Positions 29,377 through 39,506 of a stretch of DNA of 62,598 nt are shown one piece after another. The stretch covers positions 1 through 62,598 of the forward strand of contig JAOPVP010000027.1 of the NCBI GenBank assembly GCA_025966135.1, in the 5' to 3' direction. The notes beneath the pieces were generated by a model. It did not search any database and was not told the origin of the DNA. It saw only the letters and a program-made list of their open reading frames with translations. Each line of letters begins with the position of its first letter. Position 1 is the stretch's first letter. Source of the stretch: Frankiales bacterium. Its GTDB lineage: Bacteria; Actinomycetota; Actinomycetes; Mycobacteriales; SCTD01. The position numbers were made by a program, and so were the translations under genes.

Positions 29377-30299
29377 GGTGTTGTCCTTGCGTCGGTGAGA
29401 GGGAGCACGAGCCGAAGCCGGCCGGCGGAGGCGGACAGGTCCCCGCCGAGCGCGTGCACGCGACGGGCCCAGTGTTCGGGTGAGGGCAGAACGGCACCGT
29501 GGTGGACGTCGGCCACGAGGACGCCGTCCTCGCAGCGCAGCGCCACGCGTACGGCATCATCATGCGGGCGGGCCACGGCCTGGATGAGCCGATAGGCAAC
29601 GGTCGCCCGAGTGCCGCGCAGGCGTGCCGCAGCGTCGAGGTCGCCAACCAGCCCGAGCGGGTGGCCGCCGGCCTCGACCAGCTGCTCCGACAGCTGTCGC
29701 AGGGCCTCGATCAGGCCCGCGGCGCCACGGGGACGCAGATGCCACAGAGCGCGTCGTACCTCGACGAGGACCTCCTGGACGGCGTCGCGCGCCGCCACCG
29801 GGTCGCCGCCCCGGACCGCGGCGTCAGCGGCGTAACGAGCCACGACGAGCGACTGAACCGGACCGTCATGGAGCGCGTCGGCGAGCTCATCGAGGTCGTC
29901 CTCAGCGGCGTCGAGCAGCTCATCGACCCCGGCGGTCGGGGCGAGGGCGAGACCGATCACGGCGGCTGCGGTCCGCAACGCCGGCAGCTGGGAGGGACGA
30001 GCGCCGCCGACCGTCAGCGAGGCGATCTGGGCGCCGGATCGGCCAGGCACAGGCAGCTCGAGGGTCGGGTCGTTGTTCGGCAGGGCCCGCATCAGCGGAA
30101 CGGCCTGGAGTACCTCTCCGCCGACTGCGAGCAGCTCGCCTGAGACTGCCCGGACGACTGCGGTGCGCAGTCCCAGACCGGAGACGAGGACGTCGAGGGC
30201 CTCCTGCAGGGCGGTACCGTCCGCCAGCACCCCAGCGAGGCGGCCGAGCACGATGCAGGGGTCGGTGACGAGAGAGGTCGTCGAGCCCTTGTGCCCCAT
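29373..30299 (-). CDS. Degenerate histidine-kinase-like protein (HisKA_3 without clear ATPase boxes)
   Basis: A 308-residue cytoplasmic protein. The N-terminal region (1-120) looks like a sensor of GAF type. Residues 139-151 match the HisKA_3 phosphoacceptor segment ADALHDGPVQSL, with H144. After that the HATPase region lacks the N box (no E..N..KHA pattern; YRLIQAVARPHDDA is found instead) and the D-x-G box; only a GGDL-like stretch near the end remains. It may be a pseudokinase or a phosphotransfer protein. Start ATG 30299 has GGGAGG nearby. Its partner response regulator overlaps it. Confidence 0.75.
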   Translation of the reverse strand: MGHKGSTTSLVTDPCIVLGRLAGVLADGTALQEALDVLVSGLGLRTAVVRAVSGELLAVGGEVLQAVPLMRALPNNDPTLELPVPGRSGAQIASLTVGGARPSQLPALRTAAAVIGLALAPTAGVDELLDAAEDDLDELADALHDGPVQSLVVARYAADAAVRGGDPVAARDAVQEVLVEVRRALWHLRPRGAAGLIEALRQLSEQLVEAGGHPLGLVGDLDAAARLRGTRATVAYRLIQAVARPHDDAVRVALRCEDGVLVADVHHGAVLPSPEHWARRVHALGGDLSASAGRLRLVLPLTDARTTP

Positions 30300-30386
30300 C
30301 GGTCGCCTCCCTCGTCCAGCTCTCCGCGCGGCTGTCGCAACGCTCTGCGCGTGTCTTCGGCAGAAGTTGGCCCGGACGTGAGCGCA

Positions 30387-30400
30387 CAGAACGCGTTCTG
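30387..30400. promoter_or_regulatory. 14-base palindrome upstream of the kinase-like gene
   Basis: CAGAACGCGTTCTG is a perfect palindrome centred about 94 bases upstream of the kinase-like gene start (30299, minus strand) and in the 170-base gap after the repeat-protein gene. It has the shape of a dimer-binding operator. The regulator is unknown. Confidence 0.4.
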
Positions 30401-30469
30401 GCCCGATATGGCTAGACCGGCACCCCCCACCCTGGCAGGTCAAGGGCATCACCGGGCAGATCTGCCTCG

Positions 30470-31399
30470 TCAGCCTTCGAGCAGGGTCGCGATGTCAGGC
30501 CGGGCAAGCCACTCGCTCCGGACGCCGGGAGGGAGGTCCCCTGCGATCGCGAGCACGGCGGACCGGGCAGCGGCGAGGCTCTTGGCGCTCTCCGTGCGGT
30601 CGGCCTCAGAGCTGGACTCGGCGAGCATGGCCCCCAGCAGCGCGCGGGAGGGCCACACCAGCGGCAGCACCCCGAGCGACTCGGCGAACGTCGCCGAACG
30701 GCGCAGCGTCCCCGCCGCCTCGTCGGCACCCAGGGAGACCTGAGCCAGGCCGAGCAGCAGCAGTCCCTTCGACACGTGGCGGGGCGCCCGGGCATCCTCG
30801 GCGCGCTGGACCGCCTCGGCAGCGTGGGTGGCGGCCTCCTCCGGGCGTCCCTCGAGCAGCGCGACCTCCGCACGGGTCCAGCCCAGCCGGACCCGCTGCC
30901 GCCACCACTCGTCGCCCCGGCCGGGAATGACCGCCGCGGCGTGGGACAACCGCGACTGCGCCTCGTCGGGGTCGTCGAGCCCGACGGCGTCCGACGCCAG
31001 CCCCAGCAACGCGTCGAAGGCGGCCTCGCCGGTCCCGTCGGTCAGCTCGAGGGCGTCCAGGTCGGCCTCACGCGCAATGGCGTGCCGGCCGAGCTGACGG
31101 TGGATGCTCGCGATGGTGGCGCTGGACAGGGCACCGAACAGCCGCCGCTCCGGCGCCGTCCCCTCGACCTGGCCGGCGTCCACGAGCGGGGCGAGGACGG
31201 TCAGAGCGCCGCCGTACCGGCCGCCGGCCCCCAGCGCCACGCCCAGCAGCCAGGCTGCGGCGGCTACCTCGGCCACCAGGCCCTGCGACTGCGCGAGGAC
31301 GACGGCCTGCTCGAGCGCGCCGACCGCGGCGGCCGGCTTGCCGTGGAAGGTGGCGTGCTCCCCGCTGGCCAGGAGCGTGGTCAGGTCAGGTTGCGTCAC
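30470..31399 (-). CDS. TPR-like repeat protein of unknown function
   Basis: A 309-residue, Ala- and Leu-rich helical protein with several tetratricopeptide-like helix pairs (for example LLASGEHATFHGKPAAAVGA, EVALLEGRPEEAATHAAEAV, SKGLLLLGLAQVSLGADEAA). No catalytic motif is seen. It could be a cytosolic scaffold. Start GTG 31399 was chosen because upstream in-frame GTGs (31423, 31426) fall in the groEL terminator. A TAGCGT -10-like element seven bases upstream suggests a leaderless transcript. It lies between groEL and the kinase-like gene. Confidence 0.68.
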   Translation of the reverse strand: MTQPDLTTLLASGEHATFHGKPAAAVGALEQAVVLAQSQGLVAEVAAAAWLLGVALGAGGRYGGALTVLAPLVDAGQVEGTAPERRLFGALSSATIASIHRQLGRHAIAREADLDALELTDGTGEAAFDALLGLASDAVGLDDPDEAQSRLSHAAAVIPGRGDEWWRQRVRLGWTRAEVALLEGRPEEAATHAAEAVQRAEDARAPRHVSKGLLLLGLAQVSLGADEAAGTLRRSATFAESLGVLPLVWPSRALLGAMLAESSSEADRTESAKSLAAARSAVLAIAGDLPPGVRSEWLARPDIATLLEG

Positions 31400-31406
31400 G
31401 TCGAGG

Positions 31407-31412
31407 ACGCTA
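31407..31412 (-). promoter_or_regulatory. Candidate -10 element for a leaderless transcript
   Basis: TAGCGT on the minus strand ends seven bases before GTG 31399, the spacing common for leaderless actinobacterial genes. No good -35 was identified. Low certainty. Confidence 0.35.
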
Positions 31413-31423
31413 GTGCCTGACAC

Positions 31424-31461
31424 CACAGGGGCCCCTCACCTGGCGGTGAGGGGCCCCTGTG
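31424..31461 (-). terminator. groEL terminator
   Basis: Perfect 16-base arms (CACAGGGGCCCCTCAC and complement) with a 6-base loop lie 25 bases past the groEL stop on the minus strand. This is one of the strongest hairpins in the window. Confidence 0.85.
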
Positions 31462-31485
31462 TCAAAGCTGCTGTGTCAGCGCTGC

Positions 31486-33511
<2,026 letters not shown>

Positions 33512-33586
33512 GGTTCCTCCAGGAACTCATCCGATTGAGGGGCGATCACGCGGCCTGCCGTCGCGGGGGTCAGGCCTTGCTTTCGT

Positions 33587-33613
33587 TTGGCACTCTACGC
33601 CCCTGAGTGCCAA
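33587..33613 (-). promoter_or_regulatory. CIRCE operator (HrcA site)
   Basis: TTGGCACTC and GAGTGCCAA, perfect inverted copies of nine bases, are separated by exactly nine bases, which is the CIRCE consensus form. On the minus strand a TAGAGT -10 (33592-33597) overlaps its downstream half and a TTGTCG -35 (33616-33621) lies 18 bases away. HrcA binding should repress groES-groEL. Confidence 0.93.
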
Positions 33614-33628
33614 CCCGACAAGCGGGGG

Positions 33629-33883
33629 TCAGCGGTCCGCGACGGACTCGAAAGGCCAGGCGTGGCAGCGCTCCACGACTGCGGGGTCGGGCACCGGCTC
33701 GACCCAGCTGGTCGGCGACGGCCAACGAGTCAGCAGCACCACCCGGTCCTCGCTCCGGAAGACCTCGGCCGCGCTCGCGCCGGCCTCCCGCGCGCTCGGT
33801 ACCGCCGCTCGCTGCACCCAGTCCACTGCCAGGGAGGTAGCACCGGCAGCACAGCGGCCCTCCCACATGCGGACGACGGTCAC
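33629..33883 (-). CDS. Small dimeric alpha/beta-barrel-like (ABM-type) protein
   Basis: An 84-residue protein. The pattern (VVRMWEGRC..., [28 protein letters not shown]) recalls the antibiotic biosynthesis monooxygenase (ABM) ferredoxin-like fold, but no close family was named. Start GTG 33883 overlaps the tsaD stop by four bases (GTGA), so it is expressed with the tsaBD cluster. Function unknown. Confidence 0.65.
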   Translation of the reverse strand: MTVVRMWEGRCAAGATSLAVDWVQRAAVPSAREAGASAAEVFRSEDRVVLLTRWPSPTSWVEPVPDPAVVERCHAWPFESVADR

Positions 33884-34893
33884 GCGACCACCAGCTCCAC
33901 GGGCATCGCGCTGTCCGCCGGCAGGTCCAGCGGCGACGGCGCCACCCCGGCATCGACAAGCCGGTCCCCCAGCGCCGCAACCATCGCACCGTTGTCGGTG
34001 CACAGCCCCGGCCGTGGCACCCGCAGCACGATCCCCGCCTTCGCGCACCGCTCCTCGGCCAGGGCCCGTAGCCGGCTGTTGGCCGCGACGCCGCCGCCGA
34101 TCAGGAGGTGGTCCACGCCCTGGTCCCGGCAGGCCCGGATCGCCTTGGCGGTCAGCAGGTCCACGACCGCCTCCTGGAAGCTCGCGCAGACGTCCGCCAC
34201 CGGGATCGGCCCCGCGTGCTTCTCGACCCAGCGCGCCACGGCCGTCTTCAACCCCGAGAAGGACACGTCGTACGACGGGTCCGTGAGCATCCCCCTCGGG
34301 AACGGGATGGCCCGCGGGTCCCCGTCGCGAGCCCGGCGGTCGACGACGGGTCCGCCCGGGAAACCCAGACCCAGTAGCCGAGCGACCTTGTCGAACGCCT
34401 CCCCGGCCGCGTCGTCGACGGTCTGGCCGAGCGGCAGCAGGGTCTTGGTCACGTCCTCGACCAGGAGCAGGCTCGAGTGGCCCCCGCTGACCAGCATCGC
34501 GATCGCGGGCTCGGGCAGCGGTCCGTGCTCCAGGACGTCCACGGCGACGTGCGCGGCCAGGTGGTTGACGCCGTACAGGGGGAGGTCGAGGGCGAGTGCG
34601 TAAGCCTTGGCGGCCGCGACCCCGACGAGCAGCGCGCCCGCGAGCCCAGGCCCGCTGGTCACCGCGATGGCATCGAGGTCGTTGAGCGTCACGCCGGCGG
34701 TCTGCAGGGCCCGCTGGACGGTCGGGATCATCGCCTCGAGGTGGGCCCTGGAGGCGACCTCGGGGACCACCCCGCCGAACCGGGCGTGCTCGTCGACCGA
34801 GCTGGCGACGGCGTCGGCGAGAAGGACCCTGTCGCGGACGATGCCGACACCGGTCTCGTCGCACGACGTCTCGATCCCCAGCACCAGCGGCAC
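33880..34893 (-). CDS. tsaD: tRNA N6-adenosine threonylcarbamoyltransferase TsaD
   Basis: A 337-residue Kae1/YgjD protein that, with TsaB and TsaE, makes t6A at position 37 of tRNAs reading ANN codons. [11 protein letters not shown] at the N-terminus, the metal-binding HLAAH segment near 110 and the [11 protein letters not shown] loop are present. The length is normal. Start GTG 34893 lies nine bases after the rimI stop. It is grouped with rimI, an unknown gene and tsaB upstream, in a chain of overlapping genes. Confidence 0.97.
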   Translation of the reverse strand: MPLVLGIETSCDETGVGIVRDRVLLADAVASSVDEHARFGGVVPEVASRAHLEAMIPTVQRALQTAGVTLNDLDAIAVTSGPGLAGALLVGVAAAKAYALALDLPLYGVNHLAAHVAVDVLEHGPLPEPAIAMLVSGGHSSLLLVEDVTKTLLPLGQTVDDAAGEAFDKVARLLGLGFPGGPVVDRRARDGDPRAIPFPRGMLTDPSYDVSFSGLKTAVARWVEKHAGPIPVADVCASFQEAVVDLLTAKAIRACRDQGVDHLLIGGGVAANSRLRALAEERCAKAGIVLRVPRPGLCTDNGAMVAALGDRLVDAGVAPSPLDLPADSAMPVELVVA

Positions 34894-34902
34894 GGGTCCA
34901 GA

Positions 34903-35337
34903 CTAGGTGCGTTCCATCACCCAGGCGTCGACGCCGCCGGGGTAGTAGCCCCGCCGGACGCTGGTCTGCCGGAAGCCGTGCCGGGCGTACAGCCGCTGCG
35001 CCACCTCGTTGTCGGCCCGCACCTCCAGCAGCGTCTTGCGCTGACCCCGCCTTTCCGCCTCCTGCAGGAGGTCGAGCAGCAGTGCTGCCCCGAGCCCCTG
35101 GCCCTGGTGCGCGGGGGCAACCGCCATGGTCTGCACGAACGCCTCGTCGGGGTAGTCGCACAGCCCGGCGTAACCCACGACGGCGCCCTCGTCGACGGCC
35201 ACCACGTAGTGGCGGGTGGTGACCTGACCGAGCTCGGACCAGAAGTGATGAGCCGTCCAGGGCTCCACGCCGAACAGGTGCCGCTCGATCGGCAGCACCT
35301 CCTCGACATGCCACCACCGGAACCGCTCGAGGCTCAC
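34903..35337 (-). CDS. rimI: Ribosomal protein alanine N-acetyltransferase RimI
   Basis: A 144-residue GNAT acetyltransferase. The acetyl-CoA loop (VAPAHQGQGLGAALL) and the NEVAQRLYARHGF segment are intact. RimI acetylates the N-terminus of S18 and is commonly linked to tsaD and tsaB. GTG 35337 overlaps the upstream gene stop by four bases; GTG 35340 is one codon longer. Confidence 0.92.
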   Translation of the reverse strand: MSLERFRWWHVEEVLPIERHLFGVEPWTAHHFWSELGQVTTRHYVVAVDEGAVVGYAGLCDYPDEAFVQTMAVAPAHQGQGLGAALLLDLLQEAERRGQRKTLLEVRADNEVAQRLYARHGFRQTSVRRGYYPGGVDAWVMERT

Positions 35338-35894
35338 CACGGAGCGGGCTCCGTCACGGTGCGGCCGTGCCGGAGCGAGACCCGGTGCCGCAGGTCACCG
35401 GAGCGCAGGTGCACCTCGTCGTCCAGGACTCCGAGCCACTGCGCCCGGTCTAGGTGGTCGCTCTCCCAGGCCAGCCCGTCGGCGTCGTAGGCCGCCAGCA
35501 CCTCGTCGTCGAGCAGCAGCGCCAGACCGCCCACGGGCTCAAACCGCCTGGTACCAGGGCGATCCAGCCTCCACCAGCGGTCCGGGTCACGAGCGTCCAC
35601 GAGGTACGGCGATCCGCCGGCCGCGACGAACAAGACGTGCGGGTCTGGCCACGACGCCGCCACGTTGAGCCTGCCCAGGAGGTTGTCGGAGGAGAAGACG
35701 CCGGTCCACTGCTCGCCCTGCTCGGGTGTGATGCGCAACCAGGTGCCGTCGCTGCCGCCGTCACGGCGCGCACCGGGGTAGTAGACGACGGTCCGCGCCC
35801 GGCCCGGCACGTTGCGTTCGTGCGCCGCGTGCCACCTGTGCGGGAAGGCATCGAGCCACAGCCCCCCGCTGCCGGTGCCCGGCGAGAGGCTCAC
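35334..35894 (-). CDS. Hypothetical protein inserted between tsaB and rimI
   Basis: A 186-residue protein without recognised family. It is rich in Trp and Arg (SDGTWLRITPEQGEQWTG, DPDRWWRLDRPGTRRF), contains beta-rich stretches and has no membrane segment. Its start overlaps the tsaB stop (GTGA) and its stop overlaps the rimI start, so it is a true member of the operon. A propeller-like or lipocalin-like fold is conceivable but not supported. Confidence 0.68.
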   Translation of the reverse strand: MSLSPGTGSGGLWLDAFPHRWHAAHERNVPGRARTVVYYPGARRDGGSDGTWLRITPEQGEQWTGVFSSDNLLGRLNVAASWPDPHVLFVAAGGSPYLVDARDPDRWWRLDRPGTRRFEPVGGLALLLDDEVLAAYDADGLAWESDHLDRAQWLGVLDDEVHLRSGDLRHRVSLRHGRTVTEPAPW

Positions 35895-36514
35895 GCCGTC
35901 ACCTTCTTGGCTGCTCCCGGCTCCGTCGCGTCCGGCCGGCGCAGGTACAACGGGGTCAACGGCAACGCGGCCTCGCCCGCAAGATGCCGTCGTACCGCGA
36001 CCTCCGCAAGCCGCCTGACCGAGGGGTAGCGCGGCTCCTGCTCCGTGGCGAAGCCGTAGAGCAGCGCGCCGTCGCCCACAACCCTGCGGTCGCCGATCGC
36101 CGCCTGGGCCCCGTCCGGTGTGGTCACGTGCGGTCCGGCGACCCGCTGGCCCTCCGCGTCGTAGATCGCCCAGTAGACCTCCTTGCGGCGCGCGTCCGTC
36201 ACGACCGCCGAGTCGGGTTCGGCGAGACCGTCGAGGCTGCAGACGCCGAGCACCGGGAGGTCCCGTGCATCTCCGAACGCCGCGGCGGTCATGATCCCGA
36301 CGCGCAGCCCGGTGAAAGGCCCTGGTCCGACGCCGACGACCACCAGGTCGGGCGTGCCGGCTTTGAGGACCTCGCGCACCCCGAGGGCGAGCAGCTCACC
36401 GTGACGACGGCCGTCAACCACGACTGTCTCCGCAACCACCTGCACGTCAGCGCCGACTCGCACCAGGCCTGCTGACACCGCAGGGGTGGAGGTGTCCACG
36501 ACGAGGGCCAGCAC
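35891..36514 (-). CDS. tsaB: tRNA threonylcarbamoyladenosine biosynthesis protein TsaB
   Basis: A 207-residue ASKHA-fold protein with VDTSTPAVSAGL at the N-terminus and a GVGPGPFTGLRVG loop near 62-74, both typical of TsaB. It is a dimeric partner of TsaD in t6A synthesis. The C-terminal third is shorter and variable as usual. Start GTG 36514. Upstream lies a 414-base gap with an OhrR-like gene remnant. Confidence 0.94.
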   Translation of the reverse strand: MLALVVDTSTPAVSAGLVRVGADVQVVAETVVVDGRRHGELLALGVREVLKAGTPDLVVVGVGPGPFTGLRVGIMTAAAFGDARDLPVLGVCSLDGLAEPDSAVVTDARRKEVYWAIYDAEGQRVAGPHVTTPDGAQAAIGDRRVVGDGALLYGFATEQEPRYPSVRRLAEVAVRRHLAGEAALPLTPLYLRRPDATEPGAAKKVTA

Positions 36515-36568
36515 GCTGCAGAGGCTAGTTCCCGGCAGGAAACCGCTGCGTCGGGGCGATCACCTGCG

Positions 36569-36739
36569 TCAGCGCTGCGGCCGGTCCTGCAGCTTGGCGA
36601 GCCCGATGCCTAGGCGCTCGACCACGGCAGGCGGGATCTTCTCGGCCGCGCTGCGCAGCGCCCGGCCGGTGCCTGTGAGCTCGACCGCCAGCAGCCGCTC
36701 GTCGCTGGCACTGCGCTTGCGGGCGAGGTAGCCGAGGGA
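36569..36739 (-). pseudogene. Remnant of a MarR/OhrR-type regulator gene
   Basis: An open frame of 56 codons encodes the end of a MarR-family winged-helix protein: LGYLARKRSASDERLLAVEL (wing and strand), then TGTGRALRSAAEKIPPAVV, then a short helical tail and a TGA stop. It is cut off at the N-terminal side by TAG at 36740-36742, and no matching helix-turn-helix is found upstream in any frame. It appears to be what is left of a larger gene. The remaining part of the gap, 36740-36928, has no recognisable gene. Confidence 0.6.
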
Positions 36740-36928
36740 CTACCACCACTGCCACCATCCCGTGGCGGCAGCGTCCGATGCCCCGGGCCGGGTCTGGTCC
36801 TGCGAGGGTTGCGGTGTTCCTGCTCAGGCGCAGGCACGAGTGCTCGGCCGACAGGTTCACGGGGAACCGCGACCGCTTACGGGCCTTCATCGCCTCCGAA
36901 CAGTCCGAGCAGGAACTCTCGGTCGGCG

Positions 36929-38449
36929 TTACTCCTTGTACTGCACCACCAACTCGCGCTTGAGGATCTTGCCCGAGGGTCCCAGTGGGAGAGCGTCGGT
37001 GAAGATGACCCGTCGCGGGTACTTGTACGCCGCAAGTTGCTCCTTGCTCCAGGCGATCAGCTCCTCCTCGGAGAGAGCTCCGTCCTTCACGACCACGGCG
37101 CAAACCTCCTCGCCGTACTGCGCGTCGGGGAGGCCGATGACCGCGACCTGGCCGACGGCCGGGTGACGCAGGAGCACCTCCTCGACGTCCCGCGGGTACA
37201 CGTTGTACCCGCCGCGGATGACCATGTCCTTCTTCCGGTCGACGATCCGGACGTAGCCGTCGGCGTCCTTGGTCCCGAGGTCGCCGGTGCGGAACCAGCC
37301 GTCGACGATCGCCGCCGCGGTGGCCTCCGGGTTGTTGAGGTAGCCCTTGAACACGTTGTGCCCGCGGACCACGATCTCGCCGAGCTCACCCGCAGGGAGA
37401 AGCTCGATGCGCTCGTCGATCTCGGCCTTCGCGACCTCCACCTCGACGCCCCAGATCGTCTTGCCAACCGTGCCCGCGACAGGCTCGAAGCTCTTCTGGT
37501 TGAAGGTGGCCACCGGGGACGTCTCGGTGAGGCCGTAGCCCTCGAGGACGCGGGTGCCGAAGACCTCGGTGAACTTCTCCAGCACCGCCAGCGGAAGTGC
37601 TGCTCCGCCGGACATCGCCGACTTCAGCTGCGGGCGGGCGTCCGAGGTCTTGGCCGCCTCGAGCAGACCGACGTACATGGTCGGGACACCCATGAAGATG
37701 GTGCACTTCTCGTTGACCAGCAGCTCGAGTGCCGCGGAGCCGTCGAAGCGGGGCAGCAGCACGACGGTGGCACCGACGTAGAACGCGGTGTTCATGCAGC
37801 AGGTCTGGCCGAACGTGTGGAAGAGCGGCAGGCATCCGAGCACCGTGTCGTTGGAGTCGATGTCGAAGCTGTGCTGCGCCGACACCGCCACGTTCATCGT
37901 CACGTTGAGGTGGGTGAGCTCGGCGCCCTTGGGCTTCCCGGTCGTCCCGCTCGTGTAGAGGATGACGGCCGTGTCGGAGGGCTCGCGCGGCACGAAGTCC
38001 TCGATCGGCGTCGCCGCCAGTGCGAGGGTGTCGATCCGCTCGATGGTGGCGTCGCCGCCGTCCATGACCGCCAGCACCGGCACCCCGACGAGCTCCGCGC
38101 CCTTCGCACCCTCGCCGAGCAGCGGCGCGGCGCAGATCAAGGCCTTGGCCCCGGAGTCGGCCAGGACGTACTCGATCTCCTCAGCCTTGAGCAGCGCGTG
38201 CACCGGCACCGCAACGGCGCCGAGCGCAAGGGTCCCGAAGTAGGCCAGCGGGAAGTGCGGGGTGTTCGGGAGCAGCAGCGCGACCTTGTCGCCGGGCCCG
38301 ATCCCCTTCTCGCGCAGGACGGCTGCGTACTGCTTGGCGTGTCCCCACAGCTGGGCGTAGGTGATCCGCAGGTCGCCGAGCACCACGGCGGTGTTGTCGG
38401 CGTAGCGGGTGGCGGACTCCGCCAGGATGCTGGCGATCGTCAGGGACAC
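36929..38449 (-). CDS. Long-chain acyl-CoA synthetase (FadD-type AMP-forming ligase)
   Basis: A 506-residue adenylate-forming enzyme. The A3 motif YTSGTTGKPKGAELTH near 175-190, the GYGLTETSP motif near 310, the WFRTGDLG motif near 385 and a C-terminal PSGKILKRELV segment with the catalytic Lys are all present. It activates fatty acids to acyl-CoA. Start GTG 38449 follows GGAG by about seven bases. There are no other lipid genes next to it. Its substrate length cannot be told from sequence. Confidence 0.9.
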   Translation of the reverse strand: MSLTIASILAESATRYADNTAVVLGDLRITYAQLWGHAKQYAAVLREKGIGPGDKVALLLPNTPHFPLAYFGTLALGAVAVPVHALLKAEEIEYVLADSGAKALICAAPLLGEGAKGAELVGVPVLAVMDGGDATIERIDTLALAATPIEDFVPREPSDTAVILYTSGTTGKPKGAELTHLNVTMNVAVSAQHSFDIDSNDTVLGCLPLFHTFGQTCCMNTAFYVGATVVLLPRFDGSAALELLVNEKCTIFMGVPTMYVGLLEAAKTSDARPQLKSAMSGGAALPLAVLEKFTEVFGTRVLEGYGLTETSPVATFNQKSFEPVAGTVGKTIWGVEVEVAKAEIDERIELLPAGELGEIVVRGHNVFKGYLNNPEATAAAIVDGWFRTGDLGTKDADGYVRIVDRKKDMVIRGGYNVYPRDVEEVLLRHPAVGQVAVIGLPDAQYGEEVCAVVVKDGALSEEELIAWSKEQLAAYKYPRRVIFTDALPLGPSGKILKRELVVQYKE

Positions 38450-38538
38450 GGCGTGCTCCTCAGGTCTGGTCGACAGCTTGCGGACAGCCTTGCGGGCTGC
38501 ACAGACGACGTACGGCGGTGCTGTGCGCGTTCCCTGAT

Positions 38539-38967
38539 CTACGAGGTCCAACGCGGCCCGACACCGATGACGGTCGCCGTTCGGCTGTCGTCGTCGTGCC
38601 GCTCGAGCCGCACCTCCAAGTGGCTGTCGGACAGCTGCTCCACCACGCCCTCGCCCCACTCCACCACCACGACGGCCCGATCGAGCTCCTCGTCGATCTC
38701 CAGGTCATCGAGGTCGAGCCGGCCCGAGTCGCGGAGACGATAGGCGTCGACATGCACGAGCGGCAAGGGGCCACGGTGCACCCGGGCGATCACGAAGGTC
38801 GGGCTCGTGACCCGTCCGGCCACGCCGAGCCCCTCACCGATTCCCTGGGTCAGCGCCGTCTTGCCGGCCCCGAGCGGGCCGCTCAGGATCACCAGGTCGC
38901 CCGCCCGCAGCCGTCCGGCCAGGTCCCGCCCGAAGGCCTTGGTCTCCTCGACGGTGGTCAGCTTCAC
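38539..38967 (-). CDS. tsaE: tRNA t6A biosynthesis ATPase TsaE
   Basis: A 142-residue P-loop ATPase with GPLGAGKT at 30-37 and SPTFVIAR switch segment, followed by the conserved HVDAYRL. It drives the TsaBD complex. Start GTG 38967 overlaps the stop of the uracil-DNA glycosylase gene (GTGA). It is about 2 kb upstream of tsaB, with the acyl-CoA ligase in between. Confidence 0.94.
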   Translation of the reverse strand: MKLTTVEETKAFGRDLAGRLRAGDLVILSGPLGAGKTALTQGIGEGLGVAGRVTSPTFVIARVHRGPLPLVHVDAYRLRDSGRLDLDDLEIDEELDRAVVVVEWGEGVVEQLSDSHLEVRLERHDDDSRTATVIGVGPRWTS

Positions 38968-39506
38968 GCGACCAGCCGGACGGCGGTCGCCAGGTCCTCC
39001 CGGAGCAGCCGCATCGGCTCACCCTCCGGCCCGCCTCGCAAGGCAGCCGCCGGGTGGAAGGTCGGCAGCACCCGCCGCCCGTCCACCTCGTGAACCCTTC
39101 CTCGTACGGCGTGCAGCGTCGTCCTCCCGAGGAACCAGGCGGCCGCGGAGAGCCCCAGGGTGACGATGAGGTGCGGGTCGAGGACCGCCAGCTGCTGGGA
39201 CAGCCACGGCCGACAGTTGGCGGTCTCGTGCGCCGTCGGGACCCGATTGCCAGGAGGTCGGCACTTGACCGTGTTGAGGACGGCGACCCGGTCCCGCGGC
39301 AGACCGGCCTCGGCAAGCAACCGGTCGAGCAGCTGACCGCTACGGCCGACGAAGGGGAAGCCGGTCTCGTCCTCCAGCGCGCCGGGCGCCTCACCGACGA
39401 CGACCAGGCGCGCCCCCGGCGGCGCCGTACCGACGACGACCGTGGTGCGGAACGCTGCGAGCAGCGCGCAGGCGGTGCAGGCGCGGATGTCGGCGTCCAG
39501 CGTCAT
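38964..39506 (-). CDS. Uracil-DNA glycosylase, family 4/5-like, iron-sulfur
   Basis: A 180-residue glycosylase with the GEAPGALEDETGFPFVGRSG active-site segment and a late FHPAAALRG motif. Cys10, Cys13, Cys82 and Cys98 form the expected 4Fe-4S set. It removes uracil from DNA after cytosine deamination. The ATG start overlaps the hydrolase gene stop by four bases. The operon context (tsaE, hydrolase, alr) has no evident repair theme. Confidence 0.87.
   Translation of the reverse strand: MTLDADIRACTACALLAAFRTTVVVGTAPPGARLVVVGEAPGALEDETGFPFVGRSGQLLDRLLAEAGLPRDRVAVLNTVKCRPPGNRVPTAHETANCRPWLSQQLAVLDPHLIVTLGLSAAAWFLGRTTLHAVRGRVHEVDGRRVLPTFHPAAALRGGPEGEPMRLLREDLATAVRLVA

Noticed and set aside
36740..36928. 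A transposase or other gene in the gap between the OhrR remnant and the acyl-CoA ligase
   Set aside because: All six frames were read; no transposase motif, terminal repeat or plausible coding pattern was seen.
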